Part shown: in pieces, positions 34,864 through 43,074 of the stretch
How positions within the stretch are numbered: position 1 is the first letter of the stretch
How the letters are laid out: each line of letters starts with the position of its first letter
NCBI RefSeq assembly: GCF_000337455.1
Contig: NZ_AOIU01000031.1
Location: 196,590 to 260,589 of the forward strand
DNA: 64,000 bases
Reading direction: 5' to 3'
Source of the DNA: Halosimplex carlsbadense 2-9-1
GTDB taxonomy: Archaea; Halobacteriota; Halobacteria; Halobacteriales; Haloarculaceae
Notes under the pieces: model-generated
Told to the model about the DNA's origin: nothing
Seen by the model: only the letters and a program-made list of their open reading frames with translations
The model's database searches: none
Translations under genes and position numbers: made by a program

Positions 34864-35876
34864 CAGTCCACCTCACGGGTATCGGGACGGCGCTGCCCGA
34901 GGAGACCGTCGGTGGCGCCGACATCGCCGAACGCTCGGGGATCCCCCGCGAGGTGGTCGTCGAGAAGATGGGCATCCGGCGCAAGCACGTCTGTCGGAAC
35001 GGGGACGAACAGCCAAGCGACCTCTGTGTCGCGGCCGCCGAGGAGGCACTGGCCGACGCCGACTGCGACGCCGAGAACCTGGACGCCGTCCGTTACCACG
35101 GGAGCGAGTTCAAGGACTACGTCGTCTGGAGCCTCGCCGCCGACGTGGCCGAGCGGATCGGCGCGACCGACGCCTACGCCGCCGAGAGCTACGCGCTCTG
35201 CGCCGGCGCGCCGATCGCGATCCGCGAGACGAAGGCCCAACTCGAAGCCGACGCCCTCGACCGGGTGCTGCTCGTCGCGGCCAGCCGCGAGGAGGACCTG
35301 GTCGACTACGACGACCCCGACACCTCCTTCACGTTCAACTTCGGCAGCGGTGCCTCGGCGATGGTCCTCGAACGCGACGCGCCGGACCGCGCGCTCGCGA
35401 CCGTCCGCGAGAGCGCCGCGCTGACCGACGGTTCGTTCTCCCGGGACGTGGTGATGCCGGCGGGCGGCACCCGCCACCCCCCGAGCCGCGAGACCGTCGA
35501 CGCCGACATGCACTCGCTGCGGGTGCCCGACCACGAATCGATGAAAGAGCGACTGGGCGATGTGAGCCTCGCGAACTTTCTGGATGTCGCCGACACCGCC
35601 CTGGATCGGTCGGGGCTCGACCGGGCGGCCCTCGACTTCGCGGCGATAACTCACATGAAGCGGTCGTTCCACGCGTACCTCTGCGACGAACTCGGGCTCG
35701 ACGAGGACGAGCAGTACTACCTCGACGACTACGGGCACGTCCAGAGCGTCGACCAGGCGCTGGCGACCGACGAGGCCCGGTCGCGCGGGTGGCTCTCGAC
35801 CGGCGATACCGTCGTCTTTCTCGCCGCGGGGACCGGCTACACCTGGGCGGCGACGGTCCTGGAGTGGCGCGGCTGA
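34860..35876 (+). CDS. KAS III-like 3-oxoacyl-ACP synthase family protein
   Basis: A 338-residue thiolase-fold enzyme. It starts MTVHLTGIGTALPEETVGGADIA and has the KAS III pattern of a catalytic Cys (Cys114 in SYALCAGAPIA) and FNFGSGASAMVLE. The usual His in a HQAN-type motif is not clear: THMKRSFHAY is the nearest candidate. Asn is replaced in the C-terminal AAGTGYTWAATVLE. Haloarchaea do not make fatty acids by a standard bacterial pathway, so a role in condensing, cleaving or transferring an acyl group from the CoA ester made by the neighbouring ligase is more likely. Last gene of the importer operon, coupled to livM by ATGA. Confidence 0.82.
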   Translation: MTVHLTGIGTALPEETVGGADIAERSGIPREVVVEKMGIRRKHVCRNGDEQPSDLCVAAAEEALADADCDAENLDAVRYHGSEFKDYVVWSLAADVAERIGATDAYAAESYALCAGAPIAIRETKAQLEADALDRVLLVAASREEDLVDYDDPDTSFTFNFGSGASAMVLERDAPDRALATVRESAALTDGSFSRDVVMPAGGTRHPPSRETVDADMHSLRVPDHESMKERLGDVSLANFLDVADTALDRSGLDRAALDFAAITHMKRSFHAYLCDELGLDEDEQYYLDDYGHVQSVDQALATDEARSRGWLSTGDTVVFLAAGTGYTWAATVLEWRG

Positions 35877-35971
35877 GGCGGTCCGAACACCAACTCCGAA
35901 CGCCGACCTCGAACGTCCGAACGTGCCGAACGCGAACCGCTCGTACGGCGGATATCGGCCGGCTTCGCATC

Positions 35972-35978
35972 ACTTATG
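35972..35978 (+). promoter_or_regulatory. TATA box of the xylose dehydrogenase gene
   Basis: ACTTATG centred 28 bases before ATG 36003, consistent with a leaderless transcript. Confidence 0.5.
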
Positions 35979-36002
35979 CCGGTCGCGTGCGCGCACTCGT
36001 CC

Positions 36003-37070
36003 ATGGATCTACAGGAGTACATGGACGACTTCACGGCGCGCGACTGGCCCCAGGCGGACGAGGGCAAAGTGCGGTTCGCGATGGTCGGCCTCGGCTGGTG
36101 GACCATGGAGTTCGCCATCCCCGCCACCGAGGTCCTCGACCACCTGGAGACGACCGTCGTCGTCTCCTCGACGACCGAGAAGGCCGAGGGCGTCGCCGAC
36201 GAGCACGAGTCCATCGAGCACGGGCTCACCTACGACGAGTTCACCGAGGGCGAAGCGACCGACGCCTACGACGCCGTCTACGTCGCGACACCGAACGCCC
36301 TGCACCTCCCCTACGTCGAAGCGGCCGCCGAGTTCGACAAGGACATCCTCTGCGAGAAGCCCCTCGAAGCCAGCACCGAGCGCGCCGAGCAACTGGTCGA
36401 GGCCGCCGAGGACGTGACCCTGGGCGTCGAGTACCGGATGCACGTCCAGCCCGCCGTCCGCATGATGCGCGAGCTCGTCGACGCGGGCTTCATCGGCGAC
36501 GTGGCGATGGTCCACGGCAACATGTCCCAGCCCCTGCTGGACATCAACGACAACTACGACCAGTGGCGGCTCAACCCCGACATGGCCGGTCCCGGCGCCT
36601 CCGTCACCGACCTGGGCGTCTACTCCGTCAACACCACCCGGTTCGTCATCGACGAGGACCCCGTCGCCGTCACCGCGACGGACTGGTCGGGCCACGAGGC
36701 CTTCGACGAGGTGCCCGACGAGCGAGCCGCCTTCACCGTCGAGTTCCCCGACGGCGTCGTCGCCGCCTGCACCGCCAGTCAGAACACCCAGGAGACCAGC
36801 AATCTCCGGATCATCGGCACCGAGGGCGAACTCCTCCTCGAAGACGCCTTCCTCTCGGGCGACCGCGAGCTGACGATCACCCGCGGGGAGACGACGATCA
36901 CCACCGAGTTCGACGGGATCGAGGAGACCCGCCGCTCGCTGGAGTACTTCGGCGACCACCTGCTGACCGGCACGGACATCCACGGCGACGGCGATCACGG
37001 CATCGTCGACCAGCGCGCCATCGACGCCATCTACGAGGCCGCCGAGTCCGGCGAGCGCGTCGAGCTGTAA
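36003..37070 (+). CDS. gfo6: Gfo/Idh/MocA oxidoreductase, probable D-xylose 1-dehydrogenase (NADP+)
   Basis: A 355-residue enzyme very like haloarchaeal Gfo6 xylose dehydrogenases, which start MDLQEYMDDFTARDW and oxidise xylose to xylonolactone. The Rossmann motif is MVGLGWWTMEFAIPA. The catalytic Lys is in the CEKPLEAS motif. Substrate-binding GVEYRMHVQP follows, with ASVTDLGVYSVNTTRFV in the C-terminal half. In Haloarcula and Haloferax the xylose route continues through xylonate dehydratase; a member of that dehydratase family is encoded at 41062-42303. ATG 36003 follows an ACTTATG element by 28 bases. Other aldose substrates are possible. Confidence 0.87.
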   Translation: MDLQEYMDDFTARDWPQADEGKVRFAMVGLGWWTMEFAIPATEVLDHLETTVVVSSTTEKAEGVADEHESIEHGLTYDEFTEGEATDAYDAVYVATPNALHLPYVEAAAEFDKDILCEKPLEASTERAEQLVEAAEDVTLGVEYRMHVQPAVRMMRELVDAGFIGDVAMVHGNMSQPLLDINDNYDQWRLNPDMAGPGASVTDLGVYSVNTTRFVIDEDPVAVTATDWSGHEAFDEVPDERAAFTVEFPDGVVAACTASQNTQETSNLRIIGTEGELLLEDAFLSGDRELTITRGETTITTEFDGIEETRRSLEYFGDHLLTGTDIHGDGDHGIVDQRAIDAIYEAAESGERVEL

Positions 37071-37184
37071 CCAACCATCTATTTGGCGAGGAGGTCGCCG
37101 TCGGCGGCCCGCTCGCAGGTTCGTGGGACTCGCGCTCACTGCGTTCGCGCGAATGCTCAATACAAGCTCGTGTGCAGCAACTGT

Positions 37185-38048
37185 TTACTCGTTGAAAAAC
37201 GAGGGGATCGAAGTAGTCACCCTCTCTTGAGCCTCCGGTGAGAGGATGTGCTTCTCCCCGTCCAGTATCTCGGTCTTCACGAGGTTGGGCAGGCGGGAAC
37301 GGGCCCGAGGGACGACCGCCTCGGGTGGGAAAAAGGGATCGTTCTCAGCGACGAACAGCGCGACTGGTGCGGTAAATCCGCCGAGTTCGCCAGCAGTGGC
37401 GCTTGGAAATTCCCGTTCGAGGTTTACATATCGGAGCGACGCGGAGACCGTATCTCGAACGACGGGACCCGGATCGGATCGGGTGATCATCGCGGTGAGA
37501 CTTCGCTCTAACAGCCATTCGGCCCCGAGGAAGCGATACAGTATCGCCGGAAGACCGACTTTTAGCATATTGACAAGTGGCCCAGTCCCGAACCCTGCTG
37601 GCACGACCAGCACAGCGCTATCGATTCTCTCGGGTGCGACTGAAGCTACCCGAAGGATGATACCACCGCCGTAGGAGGTGCCGATCATCCGTGCAGTCTG
37701 GACGTCAAGGGCATCGAGGAGATCGACAACCCACTCACCGTACGCATCTCCGGTGGGATCGACCCGTGTTTCGGCACTATATCCCGGTTGTCCGATGGTG
37801 TCCGGGGCGATCAGTCGATAGCTATCGGCGAGTTCGCTATACCAGGCCAACGTTAGTGGATTCGTAGCGTTGCCGCCGTGGAAGACGACGACGGGCGCTC
37901 CATTCTCTGGCCCCGCGGATAGAACGTGGGTCTGGCCATGCCGCGTCTCGACGTATCGTTCATCGACTTCGATATCGAGGGCCTCCACAGCCGCCGTGTA
38001 GACTTTTTCCAGCGCTCGTCTCCCCCCTGATGAACGATAGAGGGTCAT
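37185..38048 (-). CDS. alpha/beta hydrolase, in AT-richer DNA
   Basis: A 287-residue alpha/beta-hydrolase. The oxyanion strand is VVVFHGGNATNPLTL, the nucleophile elbow is GTSYGGGIILR, the acid is in VAENDPFFPPEAV, and the His is in LDGEKHILSPEA. Codon use is visibly less GC-biased than in the neighbours: 27 of 60 bases in 38041-38100 are G or C. ATG 38048 is chosen because CTTTTAG (minus sense, about 38075-38081) is 28 bases upstream; ATG 38096 is a longer alternative. It stands alone between gfo6 and a CARF-like regulator. Likely acquired by transfer. Substrate unknown. Confidence 0.84.
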   Translation of the reverse strand: MTLYRSSGGRRALEKVYTAAVEALDIEVDERYVETRHGQTHVLSAGPENGAPVVVFHGGNATNPLTLAWYSELADSYRLIAPDTIGQPGYSAETRVDPTGDAYGEWVVDLLDALDVQTARMIGTSYGGGIILRVASVAPERIDSAVLVVPAGFGTGPLVNMLKVGLPAILYRFLGAEWLLERSLTAMITRSDPGPVVRDTVSASLRYVNLEREFPSATAGELGGFTAPVALFVAENDPFFPPEAVVPRARSRLPNLVKTEILDGEKHILSPEAQERVTTSIPSFFNE

Positions 38049-38545
38049 TAGACACTCTACCAACAGCTTGTATCTAAAAGTGCCCACTGGCGACATGATT
38101 CTCGCTTTCCGGCGGCTGAATATGCATCCGAACAGAACGGACGATTCGCCGCGACTGCAGGGGAACGACCGTCGTCGAGGGCCCTTTACGGAAACCAAAC
38201 ACGCGGAGACGAGTCGAACTCGAAGCAGGAGCGGGGCGACCGAGGTGGAGGGCGGTCGCCCCCGTGTCAGAGGCACAGGTGGATCGGTTAGCGGGCGATA
38301 CGGCAGCGGCGCAGTCGGGGGCGGCGTGGGGAGGGCCGAAGCGTCAGCGGGTGGGGACCTGACAGGGCGACGCGAGGGCCGTCGCACCCACCGAACTGCG
38401 CGCATCTACTGGTAGGCAGGACGGGATTGTAGTTTCTATCTCTGTACCATCTATTGTATTGATACCATCCATACTATCGTTACTCGCTGTACCACAGATA
38501 CTGTATCTGGTATCCGTACCAAGTAACGGACAGCGACGCGGCGGG
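38049..38545. other. gene-free stretch with an AT-rich end
   Basis: 497 bases without a credible gene. The left part holds the hydrolase promoter (CTTTTAG near 38075-38081, minus sense). The middle (38140-38400) is GC-rich and open in several frames without protein-like composition. The right part (about 38430-38525) is much richer in A and T and full of short related words (GTACCA, GATACC, GTATC). It may be a remnant of transferred DNA or a terminator/operator region. Confidence 0.5.
38495..38509. repeat. 15-base palindrome CAGATAC-T-GTATCTG
   Basis: A perfect 7-base inverted repeat around a single T, inside the AT-rich stretch downstream of the CARF-like gene. It could be a regulator site or a transcript hairpin. 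No start codon follows on either strand within a usual promoter distance. Confidence 0.5.
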
Positions 38546-39286
38546 TCAGAGCTTGTGCCGGAAGGCGTGGAGGACGTTCTGGCCCGTCTCGGTCAGCAGG
38601 ATCTGTTTCTGACGGCCGACGCGTTCGACCTCGATGTAGCTGTCGTCGACGAGCGGGTCGATGATGTTGGCGTTGAGCAGGGCGAACTTCGCCTTGTCGT
38701 TGGCCGGGTCGGCGTCGGCGATAAAGGAGAGCGCCTCCGACTCGGCGTGTTCGATGAGGTCGGACTTCTTGGCGGTGTAGCTGTCGGTGTTGCGCTCTTC
38801 GAGGTAAGCGAGCATCGCGACCTGGTCGCGCGAGACGGCTTCGATGGGGTAGGATGGGAGGACTACGTCGCCGCGCATCCCGCGGGTCCGGGGGTTCTCC
38901 GCCAGGTCGGGGACGTGTTCCTCGGCGCGGACGTAGTAGGCGGTGGCGTCGGTGGCCATGCAGGCGATGGCGCTCCCGATGGCGGCGAGCTTGCCGCCGC
39001 TGGAGACGTTGACCCGGACCACGTCCCCCTCGTGGTCGGCGGCGACCGTCGTGACGACCGCGAGTACGTCGTACAGGTCCGAGAGAGTCGTCTCGCGAAA
39101 GCGGATAGTCCGACCGTCGCTCTCCAGTTCCTCGACGAGCGCCTCCTGGTAGGGGGTCAGCGGCGTGCGTTCGCCGTCGTCGGCGAGGAGGTAGACGGTG
39201 TCCGCGTCGTGCTTGCGGACGGGCCGGAGGATCCGGTCGTGCTCGTACCCCAGCGGCACGATGTGGACTTCGTCGATGGTTCGCAT
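38546..39286 (-). CDS. CARF-like domain / winged-helix regulator (HFX_2341, DUF6293 type)
   Basis: A 246-residue protein. The first 145 residues form a Rossmann-like domain with the two signatures of CARF-family sensors: a first strand and loop VHIVPLGYEHDRI and a later VNVSSGGKLAAIGSAIACMA. CARF domains in general bind cyclic oligoadenylates or other nucleotides. The last 95 residues look like a winged helix (DQVAMLAYLEERNTDSYTA; YIEVERVGRQKQILLTETG). It corresponds to the haloarchaeal HFX_2341/DUF6293 type. No CRISPR array or cas gene occurs in the window, so a non-CRISPR role is likely. It is divergent from the gene at 39404, 117 bases between starts. Confidence 0.82.
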   Translation of the reverse strand: MRTIDEVHIVPLGYEHDRILRPVRKHDADTVYLLADDGERTPLTPYQEALVEELESDGRTIRFRETTLSDLYDVLAVVTTVAADHEGDVVRVNVSSGGKLAAIGSAIACMATDATAYYVRAEEHVPDLAENPRTRGMRGDVVLPSYPIEAVSRDQVAMLAYLEERNTDSYTAKKSDLIEHAESEALSFIADADPANDKAKFALLNANIIDPLVDDSYIEVERVGRQKQILLTETGQNVLHAFRHKL

Positions 39287-39403
39287 GCCCGAGAGCGCGG
39301 CCGCTCCCGACGAGAACGTTTCGGTGGCCGAACGGCCGGACGACCGTGATGCGCTCCCCTGGCGCCCGAAGACATTTCGAGCCGGCGTCGGTATCCACGG
39401 GCG

Positions 39404-40267
39404 ATGACGACGGATGGGGAGCCGCGGGGGCGTGACGAGTGGTCGCCGACCCACGAGGTCGCCTCCACCGGCGACCGGGCCGACGAGGTCGCCGCCGACA
39501 CACGCCTGGTCGCCGTCGCCTGCGAGTTCGGCGACGAGGCGCGCCTGACGATGTCGACCGACGACGTGAACGATCGGAGTCCCCACACCCAGCGAGTGCT
39601 CGACGCGGAACTCGACCGACTACCCGCCGACGCGAGCGACGGCGCGAACCCGATCTGGCGAGCGACACTCCCCGGGGACGCCGACGCGCTGGTGCGCGCC
39701 CTGACGGTCGCGGACCCCGAGGTGGACGGCCCGCTCGGCGAGGCGCGCTGGCGGGTCTGGGACGTGCAACGAATCGAGGTCCGCCACGACGGACGGCCGA
39801 TCTACCGGTCGATCCCGCATCACGCTCGGTTCGAACTAGCTGCGGGCGAGCGTCCCGAGCTGGTCGAGCGTGCGCGCGAGCGACTCACCGATCTGCCCTG
39901 CGCCGTCGTCCCCACGGGACCGGTCGCGACGTGGGGCGACGGTGGGGAGCTGACCCATCGGACGCTCCGCTTCGAAGCCGGCTCGGGCGCCTCGCTCGCC
40001 CACGTCCGGCGCGTCGCGGTCGACCGCGACCGCCGCGAAATCGTCGTCGACTGGGAGTCCGTCGGCGAGCGGGTGAGAGACGAACCGAACCGGGCGCTCC
40101 GCACGGTTCTGCGGGCGTTCGCCTGGACCGCCGACCGCCTCGGAGCGTCCGAGTCCCCGCCGCACCGGGTCGCGTTCGGAGACGGGACCGAGTTCCGCCG
40201 CGCGGTTGAGGGGGTCGAAACCGTCCGCGAGCGAGTCGGGTACGACTTCGAAGTCGCCGAGGTGTGA
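39404..40267 (+). CDS. hypothetical protein, function unknown
   Basis: A 287-residue soluble, acidic and arginine-rich protein that I do not recognise. No signal peptide, membrane helix or cysteine motif is seen (only two Cys). Secondary-structure-like patterns suggest a mixed alpha/beta protein: LVAVACEFGDEARLTM, DALVRALTVADPEVDGP, RTVLRAFAWTADRLG. It begins MTTDGEPRGRDEW at ATG 39404 and is divergent from the CARF-like regulator. The stop is 44 bases before the Nudix gene, which has its own TATA box. A shared function with the CARF-like gene is possible but unproven. Confidence 0.65.
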   Translation: MTTDGEPRGRDEWSPTHEVASTGDRADEVAADTRLVAVACEFGDEARLTMSTDDVNDRSPHTQRVLDAELDRLPADASDGANPIWRATLPGDADALVRALTVADPEVDGPLGEARWRVWDVQRIEVRHDGRPIYRSIPHHARFELAAGERPELVERARERLTDLPCAVVPTGPVATWGDGGELTHRTLRFEAGSGASLAHVRRVAVDRDRREIVVDWESVGERVRDEPNRALRTVLRAFAWTADRLGASESPPHRVAFGDGTEFRRAVEGVETVRERVGYDFEVAEV

Positions 40268-40311
40268 GAGATGACGCCACACTTTACAACCGGACCCCTC
40301 TGAGTAGAGAC

Positions 40312-40950
40312 ATGGTCAGTATCAGGGACCCGGAGTCGCTCCGCGAGGAACCGGGTGTCGACTTCCGCGAGCAGGAGCAGGTCGTCGACAGCGAGGCGTT
40401 CGAGCAGGCGGCCGAGGGCGCCGAGAACCAGAGCGGCCTCGTCGTCGTCGCGGTGACCGACGAACAGGGCCGTCTCCTGCTGGTCGACTCCGAGTGGGTC
40501 GACGGGTGGACGCTCCCGAACGGGCCGGTCGGCGCCGACGAGGACTGGGCGGTCGCCGCCGACCGCTGGGCCGAGGACGAGCTGAGTTTCCCCGTTCAGG
40601 TCGAGCAACCCGAACTGGTGATCCGCACGGAGACGCGGACCGAGGACGGCGACGAGAGCGTCGTCGGCTACACGGTCGCGTTCACCGCCTCGCTGATCCC
40701 GGCGATGGGCGGTCCGGGCGGCGTGGGCCCCGGCGGCGGCCCGCCACCGGGCGTCGGTCCCGACGACGAGGACTCCCCGGAGGGCGAGGGACCGCCCGCG
40801 GGACCCGGTGGGCCGCCCGCCGGCGCCGGCGGACCCGGCGGCCCCGGTGCCGGCCCGATCGCCTCGAACCCCAACCTCGACTGGTTCGCTGCGGTCCCCG
40901 ACGAGGTGGCACCGGGCCACCACGCACTCGTGCAGTACTTCCTCGACTGA
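40312..40950 (+). CDS. Nudix-like protein with degenerate Nudix box and Gly/Pro-rich insert
   Basis: About 212 residues. The N-terminal part has Nudix-fold strands (GLVVVAVTDEQGRLLLVDSEWVDGWTLPNG). At the Nudix box GADEDWAVAADRWAEDELSF the core Arg-Glu...Glu-Glu residues are partly replaced (Arg-Trp, Glu-Asp-Glu), so metal binding and hydrolysis are doubtful. After the TVAFTASLIPA strand there is an insert of about 50 residues that is almost only Gly, Pro, Ala and acidic residues (roughly residues 128-182). The fold then finishes with PNLDWFAAVPDEVAPGHHALVQYFLD. ACTTTACA near 40280-40288 is about 28 bases before ATG 40312, indicating leaderless transcription. Confidence 0.8.
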   Translation: MVSIRDPESLREEPGVDFREQEQVVDSEAFEQAAEGAENQSGLVVVAVTDEQGRLLLVDSEWVDGWTLPNGPVGADEDWAVAADRWAEDELSFPVQVEQPELVIRTETRTEDGDESVVGYTVAFTASLIPAMGGPGGVGPGGGPPPGVGPDDEDSPEGEGPPAGPGGPPAGAGGPGGPGAGPIASNPNLDWFAAVPDEVAPGHHALVQYFLD

Positions 40951-41061
40951 TTCGGCGCGCCGGAATTTCCCGGCCGCTCGCCGTCTGCAAAGCGTCGTCA
41001 GTCGGCTTCGCGTCCGCTTCGTCGAACGAGTCGAATCGAAGATTCGCCGGTTCGACGAACC

Positions 41062-42303
41062 TTACGCTTCGTCGAACAGCGTCTCGCCTTTCACCATGTG
41101 GTCCTCGACGGTGTCCAGATCCAGGGTGACGCCCAGGCCGTTCTCCTCGGGGACTTTCATGTAGCCGTCCTCGATGAGGCCGTCCTCTTCGACGAGGTCT
41201 TCCCACCAGTCGAGTTCGTAGGAGTGGTACTCGACGGCCAGGGAGTTCGGGACGCTCGCGCCGACGTGGGCGCTGGCGATCGTTCCGACGGGCGAGGAGA
41301 CGTTGTGCATGGCGACGGGGACGTAGTACTGGTTGGCCACGTCGGCGATCTTCCGCGTCTCGCGCATGCCGCCGATCTTCGGCATGTCCGGCGCGACGAT
41401 GTCGACGGCCTGTTCCTCGATGAGTCGCCGGTGTTCGGTGACCCGGTAGCGGTTCTCGCCGACGGTGATCGGCGTCGTCGTCGAGTCGGTCACCTTCTCC
41501 TGAACTTCGAGGTTCTCCGGCGGGACGGGGTCTTCGAGCCACCACACGTCGTAGTCGTCGATGGCCTCGGCCAGCCGCTCGGCGGAGTTGCCCGAGAACG
41601 TCCAGTGACAGTCGAAGGCCACGTCCGCCCGATCCTTGACGCGCTCGGTGACTTTCTCGACGATCTCGGCCTTGTGGCGGATCTCGCCCGGGCGGAGGTG
41701 GCGGTTGGCGCGGTCCTTCTCGTGGCCCGAGGGCACGTCGAGGTCGAACTTCAGCGCGTCGTAGCCGAGTTCCTCGACGACGCGTTCGGCCTCGTCGGCG
41801 CAGGCGTCGGGGTCGGCCTCCTCCTCGGTGTGACAGTCGCAGTAGACGCGCATGTGGTCGCGGTACTTCCCGCCGAGCAACTGGTAGGCGGGCACCTCGA
41901 TGATCTTGCCCGCCAGGTCGTGCAACGCGACCTCGATACCGGAGATGGCCGAGACGGTGACGCCCTCGACGGAGCCCTCGCCGGACATCTTCTGGATCAG
42001 GTGTTCGTACAGGCGGTCGATGTCCAGCGGGTTTTCGCCGATGAGGAACGGCGCCATCCGCTCGATCAGCTCGGGGATGCCCGCGCCCCAGTAGGCCTCA
42101 CCGGTGCCGACGAGGCCCGCGTCGGTGTAGACCCGCACCAGCGTCCACGGGAAGTTCCCGTCGACCATCGTCGTCTGTACGTCCGTTATCTCCACGTCTC
42201 GGCCGCCGCCGCGCTTGGCCGAGGCGCCCATCGTCTCGGCCGACAGTTCCCGCATCGTGTACTCGGCGTTCGGATCGTGGAGGTCTCTGTAGTCTCGTGC
42301 CAT
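41062..42303 (-). CDS. sugar-acid dehydratase (gluconate/xylonate type, enolase superfamily)
   Basis: A 413-residue mandelate-racemase/muconate-lactonizing-type enzyme. The N-terminus (YRDLHDPNAEYTMRELSAETMG) matches haloarchaeal gluconate dehydratase GnaD and xylonate dehydratase XacD. Active-site elements: a Lys in ALKFDLDVP, metal ligands in VAFDCHWTF (Asp), WWLEDPVPPENL (Glu) and TVGENRYR (Glu), and His in PVAMHNVSSPVG. It would form 2-keto-3-deoxygluconate, the substrate of the kinase at 8704, or the xylose equivalent after Gfo6. The two subfamilies are too alike to separate here. A CTTTAG element (minus sense, about 42328-42334) is about 28 bases before ATG 42303. Confidence 0.88.
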   Translation of the reverse strand: MARDYRDLHDPNAEYTMRELSAETMGASAKRGGGRDVEITDVQTTMVDGNFPWTLVRVYTDAGLVGTGEAYWGAGIPELIERMAPFLIGENPLDIDRLYEHLIQKMSGEGSVEGVTVSAISGIEVALHDLAGKIIEVPAYQLLGGKYRDHMRVYCDCHTEEEADPDACADEAERVVEELGYDALKFDLDVPSGHEKDRANRHLRPGEIRHKAEIVEKVTERVKDRADVAFDCHWTFSGNSAERLAEAIDDYDVWWLEDPVPPENLEVQEKVTDSTTTPITVGENRYRVTEHRRLIEEQAVDIVAPDMPKIGGMRETRKIADVANQYYVPVAMHNVSSPVGTIASAHVGASVPNSLAVEYHSYELDWWEDLVEEDGLIEDGYMKVPEENGLGVTLDLDTVEDHMVKGETLFDEA

Positions 42304-42476
42304 GCCGGCGGCTACTTGTGGCCTCTACTAAAGTGTGGAGGAATCGCCGCGTATCTGTTCGGCTCTCCGGAACGGATCGGCTATCCAGTCGCCCCTCCGG
42401 AACGGCTCGCCCGTCGGGTCGCCGCTGGGAGACGGGCTCACCGCCGGACGCGCTCGCGGACGTGCCGGCTGCCGTG

Positions 42477-43013
42477 TCAGCCGTCCGACTCGGCGTCGGC
42501 GCCGTCCTCGATCCGGGCTTCGAGGTCTTCGAGGCGGGCGCGCAGTCGCTGGTACTCCTCGCTGCTCTCGAGTTCGGCCGGGTTCTTCTCGACGCGCAGC
42601 GTGGCGACTTTCGCCGAGAGGGCGTGATACTCCCGGACGACGGCACGCTTGTCGAGTCGGTTGACGGCCTCGGCGACCACGGACTGCAGTTGCGCGCCCT
42701 CGACCGGTTTGAGCAGGTAGTCGTCGAAGCCCATGTCGACGATGTCGAAGCCGGGGTCGACCGCGGTGACCATCACCACCCCGCAGTCGATGTCTCTCCC
42801 CCTGATGCGTTCGAGGACCTCCCGTCCCGAGAGGCCGTGCATCCGTCGGTCGAGCAACACCACGTCCACGTCCGCGGTCACCTGTTCGAGCGCCGACTCC
42901 CCGTCGTACGCGGTCGATACGTCGTAGGATTCGCTGAGTTGACTCGCGTACACGTCCGCGACTGCCTCGTCGTCGTCGACGACCAGCACGGTCGCTACCC
43001 CCCCTTGGACCAT
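42477..43013 (-). CDS. response regulator with HalX domain
   Basis: A 178-residue two-component receiver. The receiver domain (about 8-115) has the acidic pair in LVVDDDEAV, the phospho-acceptor Asp in VVLLDRRMHGLSG, Thr in VMVTAVDPG and Lys in YLLKPVEG. The C-terminal part (about 120-170) is the haloarchaeal HalX domain, a helical hairpin (LDKRAVVREYHALSAKVATL...EYQRLRARLEDLEARIEDG). No DNA-binding domain is visible. No partner kinase is adjacent. Promoter TTATAAAACC (minus sense, about 43043-43052) gives a leader of about ten bases. Confidence 0.92.
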   Translation of the reverse strand: MVQGGVATVLVVDDDEAVADVYASQLSESYDVSTAYDGESALEQVTADVDVVLLDRRMHGLSGREVLERIRGRDIDCGVVMVTAVDPGFDIVDMGFDDYLLKPVEGAQLQSVVAEAVNRLDKRAVVREYHALSAKVATLRVEKNPAELESSEEYQRLRARLEDLEARIEDGADAESDG

Positions 43014-43074
43014 GTATCGCAGTTGGCGGGTACCCGATTTAGGGTTTTATAATAGAATCTGACACGTCCCGTCG

